The translations under genes were made by a program, and so were the position numbers. From positions 310,001-374,000 of the forward strand of contig NZ_JAATJB010000003.1 in the NCBI RefSeq assembly GCF_011927635.1: DNA of 64,000 bases. The letters are read 5' to 3'. Shown piece after piece: positions 9,053 to 17,821 of this stretch (position 1 is the stretch's first letter; every line of letters starts with the position of its first letter). The stretch is from Sphingomonas trueperi (GTDB taxonomy: Bacteria; Pseudomonadota; Alphaproteobacteria; Sphingomonadales; Sphingomonadaceae). The notes beneath the pieces were generated by a model. The model saw only the letters and a list, made by a program, of their open reading frames with translations, had not been told where the DNA came from and ran no database searches.

Positions 9053-10687
9053 ATGCTGGGCCTGATGATGGACCGTCCATTGCTCATCTCGCAGATTATC
9101 GAACATGCGGCCGAGTATCATGGAGACAATGAAATCGTATCCCGGTCTATCGAAGGCCCCATTCATCGTTATACCTATGCCGCAGCCGCACGGCGCTCGC
9201 GCCAGCTTGCCAATGCGCTTGGGTCGCTGGGCGTCGTTGCGGGGGACCGGATCGGCACGCTGGCGTGGAACGGATATCGACATCTCGAAGTCTACTTCGC
9301 GGTGTCCGGCAGCGGGGCGATCTGCCACACGCTCAATCCGCGTCTCTTTCCGGAGCAGATCGCCTACATCATCAACCACGCCGATGACCGGTTTATCTTC
9401 GTCGACCTCAACCTCCTCGCCATTCTCGAAGGGGTCCAAGCCGAGCTTTCGGGCGTGCGGGGGATCGTCGTGATGACCGACCGCGCGCATATGCCTGCCG
9501 CAACCAGCCTGACCAACCTGCTGTGCTACGAGGATCTGATCGCCAAGGAGGACGCTGCGTTCGACTGGCCCGAATTCGACGAGAAAACGGCCGCGTCGCT
9601 CTGCTACACCTCAGGCACGACGGGAGACCCGAAAGGCGTTCTCTACAGCCACCGCTCAACGATCCTGCACGCCTGGGCCATCAACGGCGCTAATGCCATG
9701 GGCTTCACCGCCGATGACATCGTCCTGCCTGTCGTCCCCATGTTCCACGCCAACGCCTGGGGTATCCCCTATGCCGCTCCCATGGTCGGAGCAAGGCTGG
9801 TGCTTCCTGGCTCCAGGATGGACGGAGCCAGCCTTTTTGAGCTGTTCGAAGACGAGGCGGTTACTTTCGCCGCCGGCGTTCCGACCATCTGGCTGGACTT
9901 GCTTCGCCATTGCGAAGCGAACGGCCACCGCCTGTCTAAGCTGCAGCGGACCCTGATCGGCGGAGCCGCGCCACCGCGCGCCATGATCGAGCGGTTCGAC
10001 AAGGAACATGGCGTGCGGGTCATACAAGGCTGGGGAATGACGGAAATGAGTCCACTCGGCACAATCACGTCCGCGCGTCCGGGCGACGGAAATCTGCCTG
10101 AGGAGCAGCGCTATGGTCTGATTTCAAAGCAGGGCCGGCCCGTCTTCGGTGTCAATCTCAAGATCGTCAATGACGAAGGCGTCACGCAGCCAAGGGACGG
10201 CGTGGCCTTCGGTGACTTACTGGTACGCGGACCCTGGACGGCAAAGGCATATTTTCGCAGCGAGGAAACCACCGCGCTCACGCATGACGGCTGGTTTCAC
10301 ACCGGCGACGTCTGCACGATCGATCCCCAAGGGTACATGACCATCACCGATCGGTCCAAGGATGTCATCAAGTCGGGAGGCGAGTGGATCAGCTCGATCG
10401 ATCTGGAGAACACTGCCGCCGGTCATCCTGCGGTTGAGGAGGCGGCTGTGATCGGCATCCCCCACCCCAAATGGGACGAGCGGCCGCTGCTGGTGCTTGT
10501 TCGGAAAGCCGGCGCGACCGTGACTCGCGAGGAGATGCTGACGTTCTTCGAAGGAAAGGTCCCGAAGTGGTGGATTCCGGATGACGTCATCTTCGTCGAT
10601 GAACTGCCGCACACAGCTACCGGAAAATTACTTAAAGCAGAGCTGCGAAGAAAGTTACATGCGTATACGCCCGTTGTTATGGGCTGA
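9053..10687 (+). CDS. alkK: Medium-chain fatty acyl-CoA ligase AlkK
   Basis: This AMP-forming ligase activates the fatty acid from AlkH to acyl-CoA for beta-oxidation. It has 544 residues. The ATP/AMP signature [18 protein letters not shown] lies near residue 186, the A5 motif [10 protein letters not shown] near 325, the A7-A8 region [16 protein letters not shown] then [16 protein letters not shown] near 415-450, and the catalytic lysine in [12 protein letters not shown] near the end. The opening MLGLMM and an EHAAEYHG stretch resemble GPo1 AlkK as I recall it. GGAGA precedes the ATG. The last twenty codons include several TTA, AAA and AGA codons that are rare elsewhere in the window, consistent with recent acquisition. 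Confidence 0.93.
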   Translation: MLGLMMDRPLLISQIIEHAAEYHGDNEIVSRSIEGPIHRYTYAAAARRSRQLANALGSLGVVAGDRIGTLAWNGYRHLEVYFAVSGSGAICHTLNPRLFPEQIAYIINHADDRFIFVDLNLLAILEGVQAELSGVRGIVVMTDRAHMPAATSLTNLLCYEDLIAKEDAAFDWPEFDEKTAASLCYTSGTTGDPKGVLYSHRSTILHAWAINGANAMGFTADDIVLPVVPMFHANAWGIPYAAPMVGARLVLPGSRMDGASLFELFEDEAVTFAAGVPTIWLDLLRHCEANGHRLSKLQRTLIGGAAPPRAMIERFDKEHGVRVIQGWGMTEMSPLGTITSARPGDGNLPEEQRYGLISKQGRPVFGVNLKIVNDEGVTQPRDGVAFGDLLVRGPWTAKAYFRSEETTALTHDGWFHTGDVCTIDPQGYMTITDRSKDVIKSGGEWISSIDLENTAAGHPAVEEAAVIGIPHPKWDERPLLVLVRKAGATVTREEMLTFFEGKVPKWWIPDDVIFVDELPHTATGKLLKAELRRKLHAYTPVVMG

Positions 10688-10704
10688 ACCATATGAGGTA
10701 TAAT

Positions 10705-10758
10705 CACCGGCGACAGGCCTCCAGTGCACACCTCCAGGCCGTTATTGGTCAGCCGGTG
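10705..10758 (+). repeat. Long imperfect hairpin downstream of alkK
   Basis: CACCGGC (10705-10711) pairs with GCCGGTG (10752-10758), and inside it GGCCT (10716-10720) pairs with AGGCC (10736-10740). It begins 18 bp after the alkK stop and is followed by a moderately T-rich stretch, so it may end or protect the alk mRNA. The rest of the gap 10759-10910 holds no ORF or RNA gene that I recognise; it may contain the junction of an alk island. Confidence 0.4.
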
Positions 10759-10910
10759 AAACGGTCTTTCATTTGTTGACCTGTTATAGTCGTAGCACGT
10801 GGGCGTAGGTGCCGGCGCGGAGCGGCGGTTCTAGGCGGCAGGTGGCAGCTCTAGCGTAGTATAAGCTGCGACTCGTATTCGTCCCATTTATCCACGCTGG
10901 GGCGCCATTA

Positions 10911-10942
10911 CCCCCGCCAGAGCACCTGCTCGGCGGGGGTTT
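10911..10942 (+). terminator. Rho-independent terminator at the end of the alk region
   Basis: CCCCCGCC (10911-10918) pairs with GGCGGGGG (10932-10939). The stem is extended inside by GAGC and GCTC with one bulged A, and is followed by TTTGTGTTT. The T-tract is on the + strand, so it stops rightward transcription 220 bp after alkK and shields the leftward gene ending at 10955. Confidence 0.7.
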
Positions 10943-10954
10943 GTGTTTCCGGGG

Positions 10955-11167
10955 TCAGGCGCGCGCTTCGAGGCTGTCGAGGATCTTGCCGCCGGCCATG
11001 AACACGGCGATCGGGCACACCGCGAACAGCAGCTTGCCGCCCAGGCCCGGATACAGGCTCATATAATGGAAGCCGCGCTCGACCGCGCCGTTGGCGAGCC
11101 CGAAGATCACCAGAAAGGCTTCGAACTTCGACTTGATCACGAAGAGGCGGCCGATGCGGTACAGCAT
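10955..11167 (-). CDS. Small conserved-type membrane protein of unknown function
   Basis: This is a 70-residue protein from the ATG at 11167 (a GTG at 11176 would add three residues). It has a basic N-terminus (MLYRIGRLFVIKSKFEAF), a hydrophobic stretch around residues 18-30, and a second membrane-like segment GKLLFAVCPIAVFMAGGKIL near the C-terminus. It looks like a one- or two-span inner-membrane protein. It lies on the same strand as, and 59 bp after, astB, so it may be read through from the ast operon. I do not recognise a family with a known function. Confidence 0.6.
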   Translation of the reverse strand: MLYRIGRLFVIKSKFEAFLVIFGLANGAVERGFHYMSLYPGLGGKLLFAVCPIAVFMAGGKILDSLEARA

Positions 11168-11226
11168 GGCCACCACTTAGCAAGCCGCGTGCCAATCGCA
11201 GGACAGCGGCGTTTCTCAGCGGGCGG

Positions 11227-12486
11227 TCATGGTAAACTGTCAAGTAACCCGACAAGGTCGAGCGCCTCGAACAGCGCCGCGCGCGCGGCTTCGATGCGGG
11301 CGATCAACGCCGGATCGGCGATCGCGTTCGGGTCGATCGCCTCGGGCCAGTGCGCCTCGATGACCGCAGCGATGCGATCGAGCTTGGCGGTATCGACCAG
11401 GAACCGCGGGTCGATCGTCGCCGGATCGGCGACGACACGCAGGCGGAGGCAGGCGGGGCCGCCGCCATTGGCCATGGATTCGCGCACGTCTGCCACCTCG
11501 ACCCGGCGGATCGGTCCGTTCCCCGCGACATGGGCCTCGAGCCAGTTCCATACGGCGGGCGTATCGCGCGCCTCGCTCGGCACGACCAGCACGGTGTCGC
11601 CGCTCGGCACGGTGACCAGCTGGGCGTTGAACAGATAGGAGGCGATGGTGTCGGCGAGGCTCACCTGGTCGGCGGGCACTTCGACGATCTCGACCTCGGG
11701 CATCGCGGTGCGGAGCTGATCGTAAAAGCGGTCCTTGTCGGCAAAGGCCTGTTCGTGGGCGAACAGCACCCGGCCATTGGTCACCGCGACGACATCGTTG
11801 TGGAAAGCGCCGGCGGCGATCGCCTCTTCCGATTGCTGGACGAACAGGGTGCGCTCGGGATCGAGCAGGTGCCGCCGCGCGACCGCGGCGCTGGCATCGG
11901 GATGCTGGCGCGCGGGGAAGGGGCCGCCGGCGACGCCGTAGACGAAGACTTCCACGCCTGGCGCGCCGTGCGCAGGTGCGAGCCGCATATGGTTGGCCGC
12001 GCCCTCGTCGCCGAAGGGGGGCGGCACCGGTCCGTGGACCGCAAAGGCGGGATCGGCAAAGGCGAGGCGGAGCTGCGCCAGCGTCTCCGGCCATTCGTGG
12101 CTGCGATGGGGCATCGTCACGAGATTGGCCACGCTCAGGTGGCAGCGGCCGTCCGCGGTGTCGGGCGCGGGTGAGACCGTGGCCGCGTTGGCGGCCCACA
12201 TCGGCGAGGCGGAAAGCGCCTGGGCCTGGCTGTGCGGCGGTGCTTGCTCGTAGCGGAGCCCGAGCTGGGCCAGCCAGTGATGGTCGGGCCGGGCATGGGG
12301 CAGCAGAATGCCCTGGTGCAGACCGAGCGCGAGATTGGCGCGCATCTTGGCGACGCCCTGCAAGGCGGCGGCGCGCGGGTGGGAGACGGCGCCGCGGTTA
12401 CGCGTCGCGGCGAGGTTGCCGGGGCTGAGACCGGCATAATTGTGGCTGGGCCCGACGATCCCGTCGAAATTGATCTCGACGAGCAT
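11227..12486 (-). CDS. astB: N-succinylarginine dihydrolase AstB
   Basis: This enzyme converts N2-succinylarginine to N2-succinylornithine, CO2 and two ammonia, the second step of the arginine succinyltransferase pathway. It has 419 residues. The family start EINFDGIVGPSHNYAGLSPGN is present, with the catalytic cysteine in NGGGPACLRLRV near residue 340 and guanidine-fold (pentein) residues between. The ATG at 12486 shares a base with the stop of astA (TGATG), which shows translational coupling. No astC, astD or astE lies in the window, so the remaining steps must be encoded elsewhere or done by other enzymes. Confidence 0.95.
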   Translation of the reverse strand: MLVEINFDGIVGPSHNYAGLSPGNLAATRNRGAVSHPRAAALQGVAKMRANLALGLHQGILLPHARPDHHWLAQLGLRYEQAPPHSQAQALSASPMWAANAATVSPAPDTADGRCHLSVANLVTMPHRSHEWPETLAQLRLAFADPAFAVHGPVPPPFGDEGAANHMRLAPAHGAPGVEVFVYGVAGGPFPARQHPDASAAVARRHLLDPERTLFVQQSEEAIAAGAFHNDVVAVTNGRVLFAHEQAFADKDRFYDQLRTAMPEVEIVEVPADQVSLADTIASYLFNAQLVTVPSGDTVLVVPSEARDTPAVWNWLEAHVAGNGPIRRVEVADVRESMANGGGPACLRLRVVADPATIDPRFLVDTAKLDRIAAVIEAHWPEAIDPNAIADPALIARIEAARAALFEALDLVGLLDSLP

Positions 12487-13502
12487 CAGCGCGCCACCCA
12501 CAGCACACTGTCGCCGACCGACAGGCCCAGCGCCTCGGCCGAGACCGGGTCGAGCGTGATGCCGCCTTCGGACGGGGTGATTTGCGCCAGCGCGGACTGA
12601 AACTCCGACAAGGTGCCCGAGGCGACCAGCGCCGGCTCGCCGCCGCCAGCGATCGCCGCGATGGTCGCGCGCTGGGTTTCGCGGACCGTCTTCACCTGGT
12701 CGGTGCGGGCGGTCATGGTCGGGCCACCATCGAAGATGTCGATATAGCTTTCGAACGCAAATCCTTCATTTTCCAGCATCCGCATCGCCGCGCGACCCGA
12801 GGGATGCGGCAGGCCGATCACCGCCCGCGCGCTTTCCGATAGCATCGCGGTATAGACCGGATGCTTGGGCATCAGATCGGCGATGAACTGGTTGCCATGG
12901 GTGGCGTTGAACTCGTCCGCCTGCTGGAAATTCATCCCGAAGAAGCGCCCGGCGACCCCGTCCCAGAAGGGCGAGCCGCCGGCCTCGTCGATCACCCCGC
13001 GCAGTTCCGCGAGGATTCGGTCGGCGAAACGCGCGCGGTGCTGGGCGATGAACAGATAGCGGGCGCGGGCGAGGAGCAGCCCCAGGCCGCCGGCGCGTTC
13101 GCCCGGGTGAAGGAACAGCCCGCCGACTTCGCTGCAGCCTTCCAGGTCGTTGACAAGACTTAAGATCTCCGCACGGAAGGTCCGCTTAAGTTCCTGACTA
13201 TGCTTGGTAACCGTGCCGATGCGATAGCTGTAGAAGGGCCATTTGTCGCCGACGCGGGTGAAGATCTGGCAGGTGCCGCGCACCTCGCCGGTTTCGACAT
13301 TTTCGAGGATCAGCACGAACAGGTCGTCCGCGACCTCCGCATCCTCGCCGCGCGCAAAGGCGGCATGGCTGCGATCGAGCTTGGCGCGAAGGGCGGGCTT
13401 GTCCGGCGGCAAATTGGTAAAACCGCCGCCGGTTAGCTTCGCCATCTCATACAGATGCTGAAGATCCTCGTCGCGTGCGGCGCGGATGCGGAAGCTGCTC
13501 AT
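12486..13502 (-). CDS. astA: Arginine N-succinyltransferase AstA
   Basis: This enzyme transfers a succinyl group from succinyl-CoA to arginine, the entry step of ammonia-producing arginine degradation. It has 338 residues, the AstA length. Family features are the GNAT-like start MSSFRIRAARDEDLQHLYEMA, the segment TGGGFTNLPPDKPALRAKL near residue 23, the acetyl-CoA-type region HPGERAGGLGLLLARARYLF near 125, and FFGMNFQQADEFN near 180. The ATG at 13502 overlaps the stop of the upstream M20 gene by four bases (ATGA), and its own stop overlaps the astB start. The three genes are therefore one tightly coupled operon. Confidence 0.95.
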   Translation of the reverse strand: MSSFRIRAARDEDLQHLYEMAKLTGGGFTNLPPDKPALRAKLDRSHAAFARGEDAEVADDLFVLILENVETGEVRGTCQIFTRVGDKWPFYSYRIGTVTKHSQELKRTFRAEILSLVNDLEGCSEVGGLFLHPGERAGGLGLLLARARYLFIAQHRARFADRILAELRGVIDEAGGSPFWDGVAGRFFGMNFQQADEFNATHGNQFIADLMPKHPVYTAMLSESARAVIGLPHPSGRAAMRMLENEGFAFESYIDIFDGGPTMTARTDQVKTVRETQRATIAAIAGGGEPALVASGTLSEFQSALAQITPSEGGITLDPVSAEALGLSVGDSVLWVAR

Positions 13503-14707
13503 GGCCGGCCCCGCTCGGCAAGGCGGAGCAGGGTGAGGACCGAGAGCGCGGCGCGCTCGGGCAGGCTTTCGGGGATCAGAAATTCCTCCATGGAATGGAT
13601 GGCGCCGCCGCGGGCGCCCATGGTGTCGACCACCGGCACCCCGCACGCCGCGATGTTGTTGCCGTCGCAGACGCCGCCGGTCGCTTTCCAGGCGATCGGG
13701 ATGCCGAGATCGGCGCCGGCGTCGCGGACGAGGTCGAACAGGCGGGCGGCGGCCGGGTCGATCGGCTTAGGCGGGCGGTTGAAGCTGCCGTGCAGTTCGA
13801 TGCGGACCTCGTGCGCGGCCGACACCTGCGCGATCGCGGCATCGAGCGCGGCCTGCGCGCGGGCGGTCGCGGCGGCATCGCCGGGGCGGAAGTTCACCCG
13901 CAGGATGGCGAGGTCGGGCACGACATTGTTGGGGCCGCCGCCGTCGATCCGCGCCGGGTTCACCGACAGCCCGGGCGCCTTCGCATCGGCCAGCATCACC
14001 GCCAGCGCCGCCGCGGCGACGAGCGCGTTGCGGCCCTCTTCGGGGTTGCGGCCGGCATGGGCGCTGCGGCCATGGACGACGAGCGAGAAATTGCCCGTTC
14101 CGCCCCGCGCCCCGGCGAGGGTGCCGTCGGGCAGCGCGGGCTCATAGGTGAGCGCGGCCGTCTTGCCCAGCGCGGCGCGGGCGATCAGCGCGCGCGAGGA
14201 GAGCGACCCCGTCTCCTCGTCCGAGTTGATCAGCACCGTATAGCCGAAACGCTCGGCCAGCGGGCTCGCTTCGGCCGCGTCGAGTGCTGCGAGCATCAGC
14301 GACAGGCCGCCTTTCATGTCGGCGGCGCCGGGCGCGTTGAGGCGGCCATCGGCCAGCCACTGCGCCTGCTGGAAGGGATGATCGGCGGCGAACACCGTGT
14401 CCATATGGCCGGTGAGCAGGACCTGCACCGGCGCGTCGGGCCGTACCGTCAGCAGCAGGTGGCGGCCATGGGCCAGCGGCTCTACGGCACCGCCCGGCGC
14501 CACCGTCTCCACCGGCTCGGGCTCGACGAGTTCCAGCGCACCGGGCAGCACTGAAAAGGCGTCCGCCAGCGTCGCCGCCATGGCGGACAGCCCCGCCAGG
14601 TTGCGGGTGCCGCTGTTGATCGCCGCCCACTCCAAGGTCCTCTCCAGCATCGGCGCGGCTTGTGCGCGCTCGATCGCCGTCCGTTCGATCGCGGATAGCA
14701 TGGTCAT
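13499..14707 (-). CDS. M20-family metallopeptidase/deacylase in the ast operon
   Basis: This 402-residue hydrolase has the M20 two-zinc pattern: LTGHMDTVF (metal His, Asp) near residue 97, GAADMKGGLSLML (bridging Asp) near 130, NSDEETGS (catalytic Glu) near 163, and a dimerisation domain with HGRSAHAGRNPEEGRNA near 213. Glutamate carboxypeptidase (CPG2)-like members share this arrangement. It leads the operon and its stop overlaps the astA start by four bases, so it probably acts on an intermediate or a dipeptide source of arginine. A role in removing succinate from succinylglutamate, replacing the M14 enzyme AstE, is possible but unproven. ATGs at 14707 and 14701 are both plausible starts. 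Confidence 0.85.
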   Translation of the reverse strand: MTMLSAIERTAIERAQAAPMLERTLEWAAINSGTRNLAGLSAMAATLADAFSVLPGALELVEPEPVETVAPGGAVEPLAHGRHLLLTVRPDAPVQVLLTGHMDTVFAADHPFQQAQWLADGRLNAPGAADMKGGLSLMLAALDAAEASPLAERFGYTVLINSDEETGSLSSRALIARAALGKTAALTYEPALPDGTLAGARGGTGNFSLVVHGRSAHAGRNPEEGRNALVAAAALAVMLADAKAPGLSVNPARIDGGGPNNVVPDLAILRVNFRPGDAAATARAQAALDAAIAQVSAAHEVRIELHGSFNRPPKPIDPAAARLFDLVRDAGADLGIPIAWKATGGVCDGNNIAACGVPVVDTMGARGGAIHSMEEFLIPESLPERAALSVLTLLRLAERGRP

Positions 14708-14761
14708 GGGGGCGTGGTAGCGCGGAACCGGGGGGATTGAACACCCCCGGCGACCTACCGA

Positions 14762-15649
14762 TCAGAAATCGACGACGAGCGCGGCGCGGCTGGTGGTGTC
14801 CGTGGTCAGGCGGCCGAGCGGCGGCGAGCTTTCATATTGCACCGTATAGCTGAACTGCGCCGAAAGCGGCCCGATGAGCTTGGCGAGCAGCGCCGACTTG
14901 GTCGCGACGGTGCTGTTGTCCTTCTCGACATAGGCCGAGGCCTGCTGGGTGATCGACATGCCGCGCGACAGCCGCCACGAGAAGTCGAGCGAGCCGCGCG
15001 CCGCGATGTTGTTCTCGGTCGGCGCGCCGATGAAGCGGGTGTAACGATAGGCGGGGCCGAGCTCGACGTCGAGCTTGACCGCCGAACTCTTGATCGCGCT
15101 GTAGCCGGCACCGGCCGAGAGGGAGACACGGTCGCCGAAGCCCGAGAAGCGATCGCTTTCATATTGCCCGGCACCGTACATGTACGCCCGATCGTCAAAC
15201 TTCCAGTTAGGCTCATAGGCGGCGAGGTAGCGTTCGCGCGTGGTGAGACCGAGGCTTTCCTGGTAATCGGCTTGGACGCGCACCTTGTGCCGCCATTCGA
15301 TGCCTTCGCGCTTCACCTCGGCTGCGGCGGTGACGCCGATATTCTCCGAGTTGCCGGTCTGCACATAGCCGCCGAGCTCGACATGGCCCTTCACCAGCTG
15401 GAGGAAATGCGCCTCGCGCAGCGCCTGCTGCGCGACTTCGCGACGGCTCGATCGCCATTCGCCGGCGATCTTGGCGACCAGCGGTGCGCTCGCCGGATCG
15501 GCGGTCTTGGCATATTTGACGATGACGGCAACGTCCGCCTCGTTGCCCGAGCTCATCGCCGCGTCGAGCATCGCCTTGATCGTCGGCGGGATCGGCGGAT
15601 CCTCGGCGTTCGCGAGCAGCAGCGGAAAGGCAAGGAGTAGGGCACGCAT
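14762..15649 (-). CDS. DUF481 (YdiY-like) outer-membrane beta-barrel protein
   Basis: This 295-residue protein has a short signal peptide (MRALLLAFPLLLANA). A roughly 90-residue helical segment follows, then the DUF481 region from about residue 90 (HVELGGYVQTGNSENIGVT). The C-terminal half is alternating beta-strand sequence and ends in VVDF, the aromatic terminus of outer-membrane barrels. DUF481 proteins (YdiY) are predicted salt- or acid-inducible outer-membrane proteins with no established biochemical role. The ATG at 15649 is preceded by an in-frame GTG one codon earlier. It lies 54 bp upstream (in transcription order, after) a divergently reading SDR gene and shows no operon link to ast beyond shared strand. 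Confidence 0.85.
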   Translation of the reverse strand: MRALLLAFPLLLANAEDPPIPPTIKAMLDAAMSSGNEADVAVIVKYAKTADPASAPLVAKIAGEWRSSRREVAQQALREAHFLQLVKGHVELGGYVQTGNSENIGVTAAAEVKREGIEWRHKVRVQADYQESLGLTTRERYLAAYEPNWKFDDRAYMYGAGQYESDRFSGFGDRVSLSAGAGYSAIKSSAVKLDVELGPAYRYTRFIGAPTENNIAARGSLDFSWRLSRGMSITQQASAYVEKDNSTVATKSALLAKLIGPLSAQFSYTVQYESSPPLGRLTTDTTSRAALVVDF

Positions 15650-15779
15650 CACGCAGTCGTCCTAGCCATGATTTCGCGGCGCAAAAAGGGCAGGCGGTCG
15701 CATCTGTATACCGCATGGCCTCAGCGGCGGCCGTGCGGACAGGTTGCGCCGGGGAGGCGGGGCGCAGAGAGTGCCGCGC

Positions 15780-16496
15780 ATGGATAGGCAGGCGGTGGTG
15801 TTCGGGGCTTCGGGTGGGATCGGCGGCGCGATCGTGGCGCAGCTCGCCGCCGACCCCTCGATCGCGCGGATTTACGCGGGCAGCCGTCGCCCTGGCGCAT
15901 CGGCGCACGCGAAGCTGGTGCCGTTCGGCTTCGACCTGACCGACGAGGCGAGCATCGCTGCCGCGGCCGCCGGGGTGGAGGGGGCGGTGGACCTGGTATT
16001 TGTGGCAACGGGGATGCTGCACCGCCCCGGCGGCCCTTCGCCGGAAAAGGCGCTGCGCGCGCTGGACGGCGCGGCGATGGCGGTACTGTTCGCGGTCAAC
16101 AGCATCGGACCGGCGCTGATCGCCAAGCACTTCGCGCCGCTGCTGCCGCGCGATCGCCGCGGGGTGTTTGCGGCACTGTCGGCGCGGGTGGGGTCGATCG
16201 CCGACAACCGGCTCGGCGGCTGGCACAGCTATCGTGCGTCCAAGGCGGCGCTCAACATGCTGATGGTCAACCTCGCGATCGAGCTGCGGCGGACGCACCC
16301 GCAGGCGATCGTCGCGGCGCTCCACCCGGGTACCGTTGATAGCGGTCTATCCGCCCCGTTCCAGCGTGGCGTGCCGCAGGAAAAGCTTTTTAATCCAGAT
16401 CGAAGTGCCGGCTACCTCTTGGGCGTTCTGAGCAAGCTCGCTCCTGCGGATTCGGGCGGCCTGTTCGCCTGGGACGGTGCTCGCATCCCCTATTGA
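15780..16496 (+). CDS. Short-chain dehydrogenase/reductase (C-factor-like)
   Basis: This 238-residue Rossmann enzyme opens with QAVVFGASGGIGGAIVAQL (glycine motif for NAD(P)). It has the catalytic triad in order: Ser in ALSARVGSIAD, and Tyr and Lys in YRASKAALN near residue 163. The PGTVDS segment after it is typical of the C-signal/CsgA-like SDR group. The substrate cannot be told from sequence. The start at 15780 is the one that begins the Rossmann fold; the frame is open 36 bases further upstream. It converges with the ABC1 kinase gene, whose stop lies seven bases inside this gene's end. Confidence 0.88.
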   Translation: MDRQAVVFGASGGIGGAIVAQLAADPSIARIYAGSRRPGASAHAKLVPFGFDLTDEASIAAAAAGVEGAVDLVFVATGMLHRPGGPSPEKALRALDGAAMAVLFAVNSIGPALIAKHFAPLLPRDRRGVFAALSARVGSIADNRLGGWHSYRASKAALNMLMVNLAIELRRTHPQAIVAALHPGTVDSGLSAPFQRGVPQEKLFNPDRSAGYLLGVLSKLAPADSGGLFAWDGARIPY

Positions 16497-17821
16497 GCGA
16501 GGCGCGTCTCTACCAGCCCGCGCAACGCCACGCGTGCCTTGAACCGGGCGGCGAGCAGCGCCATGCCGCTGATCTTGCGCTGGACGAATAGCGTGTCCGC
16601 GGGCGGCACGTGCCATACCGCGCGGTCCTCGACCATCTGCATGCCTTCGCCGCGCACCGCCTGAAGGAAGCTACGGTCGCCGAAGTCGAAATCGTCGGCC
16701 CGATCGGTCTGTTCGAGGATCAGCGCGATCATCCGGTCGATGACGGCTGGGTGGCGCTCGAGCGCGGCAGGGCTGAAAAAACCGAGGTCCTGTGCGGCGT
16801 CGCGCACGGCAGCACGATCACTGTTCAGTCCAGCCTTGAGAAGGTTACGATAGCCGTTTGTAATACCGTCTGTAACGGGCATGGCAGCGCCGAAATCGAG
16901 CAGCACCAGCCGTTCGGTTTCGGGCTGGTAGCGATAGTTGGCGAAATTGGGATCGGTCTGGATGAAGGCGAAGGCGAACAGCTCCTGCAGTACCAGATCG
17001 ATCAGCGCGGTGGTGACGCGGTTGCGCTCGTCCTGGTCCGCCGCCTCCAGCGTCTCGATCGGCTTGGCGGCGATATAGTCCATCGCCAGCACGTTGATGG
17101 TCGACAGTTCGGGCACAGGGCGCGGCACCAGATAGCGGTCGTCGCCAGCGAGATGGTCAGCATAGCGCGTCATCATCGCCGCTTCGCGGACATAATCGGC
17201 CTCGTCGTGCAGCTGGCGCTTGGCCTCGCCGAGCAGCGGCGCGATGTCGAGGCCCTTGGGCAGCAGGCCGGACAGGCGGAGCAGGGTCGCGACATTGTCG
17301 ACATCGGCGTCGATGCTCTCGCGCACGCCGGGGTACTGCACCTTGATCGCGAGCATGCGCCCGTCGGGCAGGCGGGCGCGGTGGACCTGGCCGATCGACG
17401 CGGCGGCCATCGGGTGCGCCTCGAACAGCGCGAAACGGCGGCGCCAATCGGCACCCCATTCCTTCGCCAGCACCTGCTGGAGCTGGGCGGGGGGCATGTG
17501 ATGGGCGCGGTCGCGCAGGCGGGCGAGGATCTGGGTGAGCTCGTCGGGCAGCACGTCGCCGGCGTCGAGCGAGATCATCTGCCCGAGCTTCATCGCCGCG
17601 CCGCGCAGCTGCGCCAGCTGCTCGGTCGCGCGCGCGACGTTGCCGGGGGTGAGGACGAGGTCGCGCAGTTGCGGGCGCTCGCCGGCGACGAGGCGCTTCG
17701 CGCCCTCGGCGAGGACGTTGCCGGCAACCCCGCCGGCGAGCCGCCCCATCACCCCGAAGCGGGCGAGCCGCCCCTTGGGCACGGCCCGCGAGCGGCCGTC
17801 ATATCCCGTATCATCCGCCAT
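16490..17821 (-). CDS. ABC1/AarF (UbiB, ADCK) family atypical kinase
   Basis: This 443-residue protein belongs to the UbiB/ADCK3 family linked to ubiquinone biosynthesis. It shows the signature KLGQMISLDAGDVLP (the KxGQ motif), the alanine-rich nucleotide loop AAASIGQVHRARL, the lysine in AIKVQYPGV, the metal-binding segment QTDPNFANYRY and LLDFGAAM (DFG). The QTDPN form resembles soluble ADCK3 proteins more than UbiB, and I see no C-terminal transmembrane pair. The start at 17821 overlaps the end of the DCC-family gene by 11 bases, so the kinase is the last gene of a photolyase-DCC-kinase operon. A role in quinone metabolism is family knowledge only. Confidence 0.9.
   Translation of the reverse strand: MADDTGYDGRSRAVPKGRLARFGVMGRLAGGVAGNVLAEGAKRLVAGERPQLRDLVLTPGNVARATEQLAQLRGAAMKLGQMISLDAGDVLPDELTQILARLRDRAHHMPPAQLQQVLAKEWGADWRRRFALFEAHPMAAASIGQVHRARLPDGRMLAIKVQYPGVRESIDADVDNVATLLRLSGLLPKGLDIAPLLGEAKRQLHDEADYVREAAMMTRYADHLAGDDRYLVPRPVPELSTINVLAMDYIAAKPIETLEAADQDERNRVTTALIDLVLQELFAFAFIQTDPNFANYRYQPETERLVLLDFGAAMPVTDGITNGYRNLLKAGLNSDRAAVRDAAQDLGFFSPAALERHPAVIDRMIALILEQTDRADDFDFGDRSFLQAVRGEGMQMVEDRAVWHVPPADTLFVQRKISGMALLAARFKARVALRGLVETRLAQ

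Noticed and set aside
10790..10907. tRNA-like or attachment-site remnant after alkK
   Set aside because: Some stretches looked like a T-arm, but I could not fold a cloverleaf or find an acceptor stem; no integrase is present.
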